Both the position numbers and the translations under genes were made by a program. Shown here piece after piece: positions 63,733-64,000 of a stretch of DNA of 64,000 nt. Origin of the DNA: Clostridia bacterium. GTDB lineage: Bacteria > Bacillota > Clostridia > Christensenellales > Aristaeellaceae. The notes under the pieces were generated by a model. That model saw nothing but the letters and a program-made list of their open reading frames with translations. It was not told the DNA's origin and made no database searches. How positions within the stretch are numbered: position 1 is the stretch's first letter; every line of letters begins with the position of its first letter. The stretch is taken from contig JAFQOD010000057.1 in the NCBI GenBank assembly GCA_017395685.1, positions 36,451-100,450 on the forward strand, in the 5' to 3' direction.

Positions 63733-64000
63733 TCAGCCCAGATAGTCGCCGTTGTAGCTCACCAGCACGGCGCTGTTCACACCGTCCATCTCGGACAGCT
63801 CGGTGATGAAGTCCGTGTCGTGCTTGAGCAGGCGGATCTCCCAGGTCATCTCGATGCTACCATTCTGCGCAGTCTTGGACTTGATAACAGCCTTCTCCAC
63901 ATTCTGCTGGAGGTACTTCGTGGCGGACTTCTCCACCTGGGCGTTTGCGCAGGAGATCACCGCGATATAGGGATCATGCACGGCCTTGCGGTTGATGAAC
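63733..64000 (-). CDS. DUF4956-like protein, C-terminal part only
   Basis: The frame is open through the window edge (upstream residues FINRKA precede VHDPYIAVISC), so the 5' part is missing. The visible 89 residues end in a small alpha/beta domain with WEIRLLKHDTDFITELSEMDGVNSAVLVSYNGDYLG, like the cytoplasmic tail of DUF4956 membrane proteins. From memory of such loci, DUF4956 genes often accompany CotH genes and VTC-type polyphosphate polymerase genes. The latter would lie outside this window if present. Confidence 0.65.
   Translation of the reverse strand, partial: FINRKAVHDPYIAVISCANAQVEKSATKYLQQNVEKAVIKSKTAQNGSIEMTWEIRLLKHDTDFITELSEMDGVNSAVLVSYNGDYLG

Overview
The window looks like chromosome from an anaerobic, gut- or rumen-type member of the class Clostridia. 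The signs are an IspH-ribosomal protein S1 fusion, the Gram-positive gene order yicC-remA-gmk-rpoZ-coaBC-priA-def-fmt-rsmB-rlmN-prpC-prkC-rsgA-rpe, YesM/YesN two-component pairs beside sugar transporters, an LPXTG surface protein, and strong AAGGAGG ribosome binding sites. I cannot place it below class with confidence; an uncultured Christensenellales-like lineage is only a guess. No rRNA, tRNA, CRISPR array or intact insertion sequence was seen.

Layout. 1-8864: sugar sensing and uptake. A partial AraC-type response regulator converges with a sugar-binding lipoprotein and a YesM-type kinase, and a divergent operon encodes a galactofuranose/ribose-type ABC transporter (binding protein, double ATPase, two permeases). 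8865-9609: gene-poor stretch. 9610-14004: a 1,464-residue LPXTG surface protein with tandem repeats. 14192-25438: a probable mannan or beta-glycan locus with a second YesM/YesN pair, a CUT1 sugar transporter, a GH5 enzyme, a GH2 beta-mannosidase and a GH26 mannanase-like enzyme, all three hydrolases without signal peptides. This suggests uptake of oligosaccharides followed by cytoplasmic hydrolysis.

25541-39838 is one long minus-strand housekeeping operon. Most genes overlap by 4-8 bases. It covers nucleotide metabolism (gmk), transcription (rpoZ), CoA synthesis (coaBC), replication restart (priA), N-terminal formyl-Met handling (fmt, def), rRNA modification (rsmB, rlmN, rsmA), ribosome assembly (rsgA), PASTA kinase and phosphatase signalling (prkC, prpC) and the pentose phosphate pathway (rpe). 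40108-48742 is an envelope-oriented stretch: MATE exporter, C39-like protein, SpoIID-like protein, PdaC-like deacetylase, LysM protein, DUF421/DUF4363 pair and pgsA. 48797-57872 holds a GH32 fructosidase, an exported PIG-L deacetylase, ispH-rpsA, an acetyltransferase, proA and an ECF sigma/anti-sigma pair.

57907-58914 carries smpB and the tmRNA gene ssrA. Beyond it lie a methyltransferase, a truncated XRE regulator and a DUF6061 gene. They are followed by an accessory minus-strand operon that runs off the window: a DUF4956-type protein, a CotH-kinase-like membrane protein full of Met/Gly/Pro repeats, and an apparently exported nitroreductase with a similar Met/Pro/Gly insert. This last cluster, the internal translation start inside ispH-rpsA and the kinase-linked sugar-binding lipoprotein are the most interesting points.
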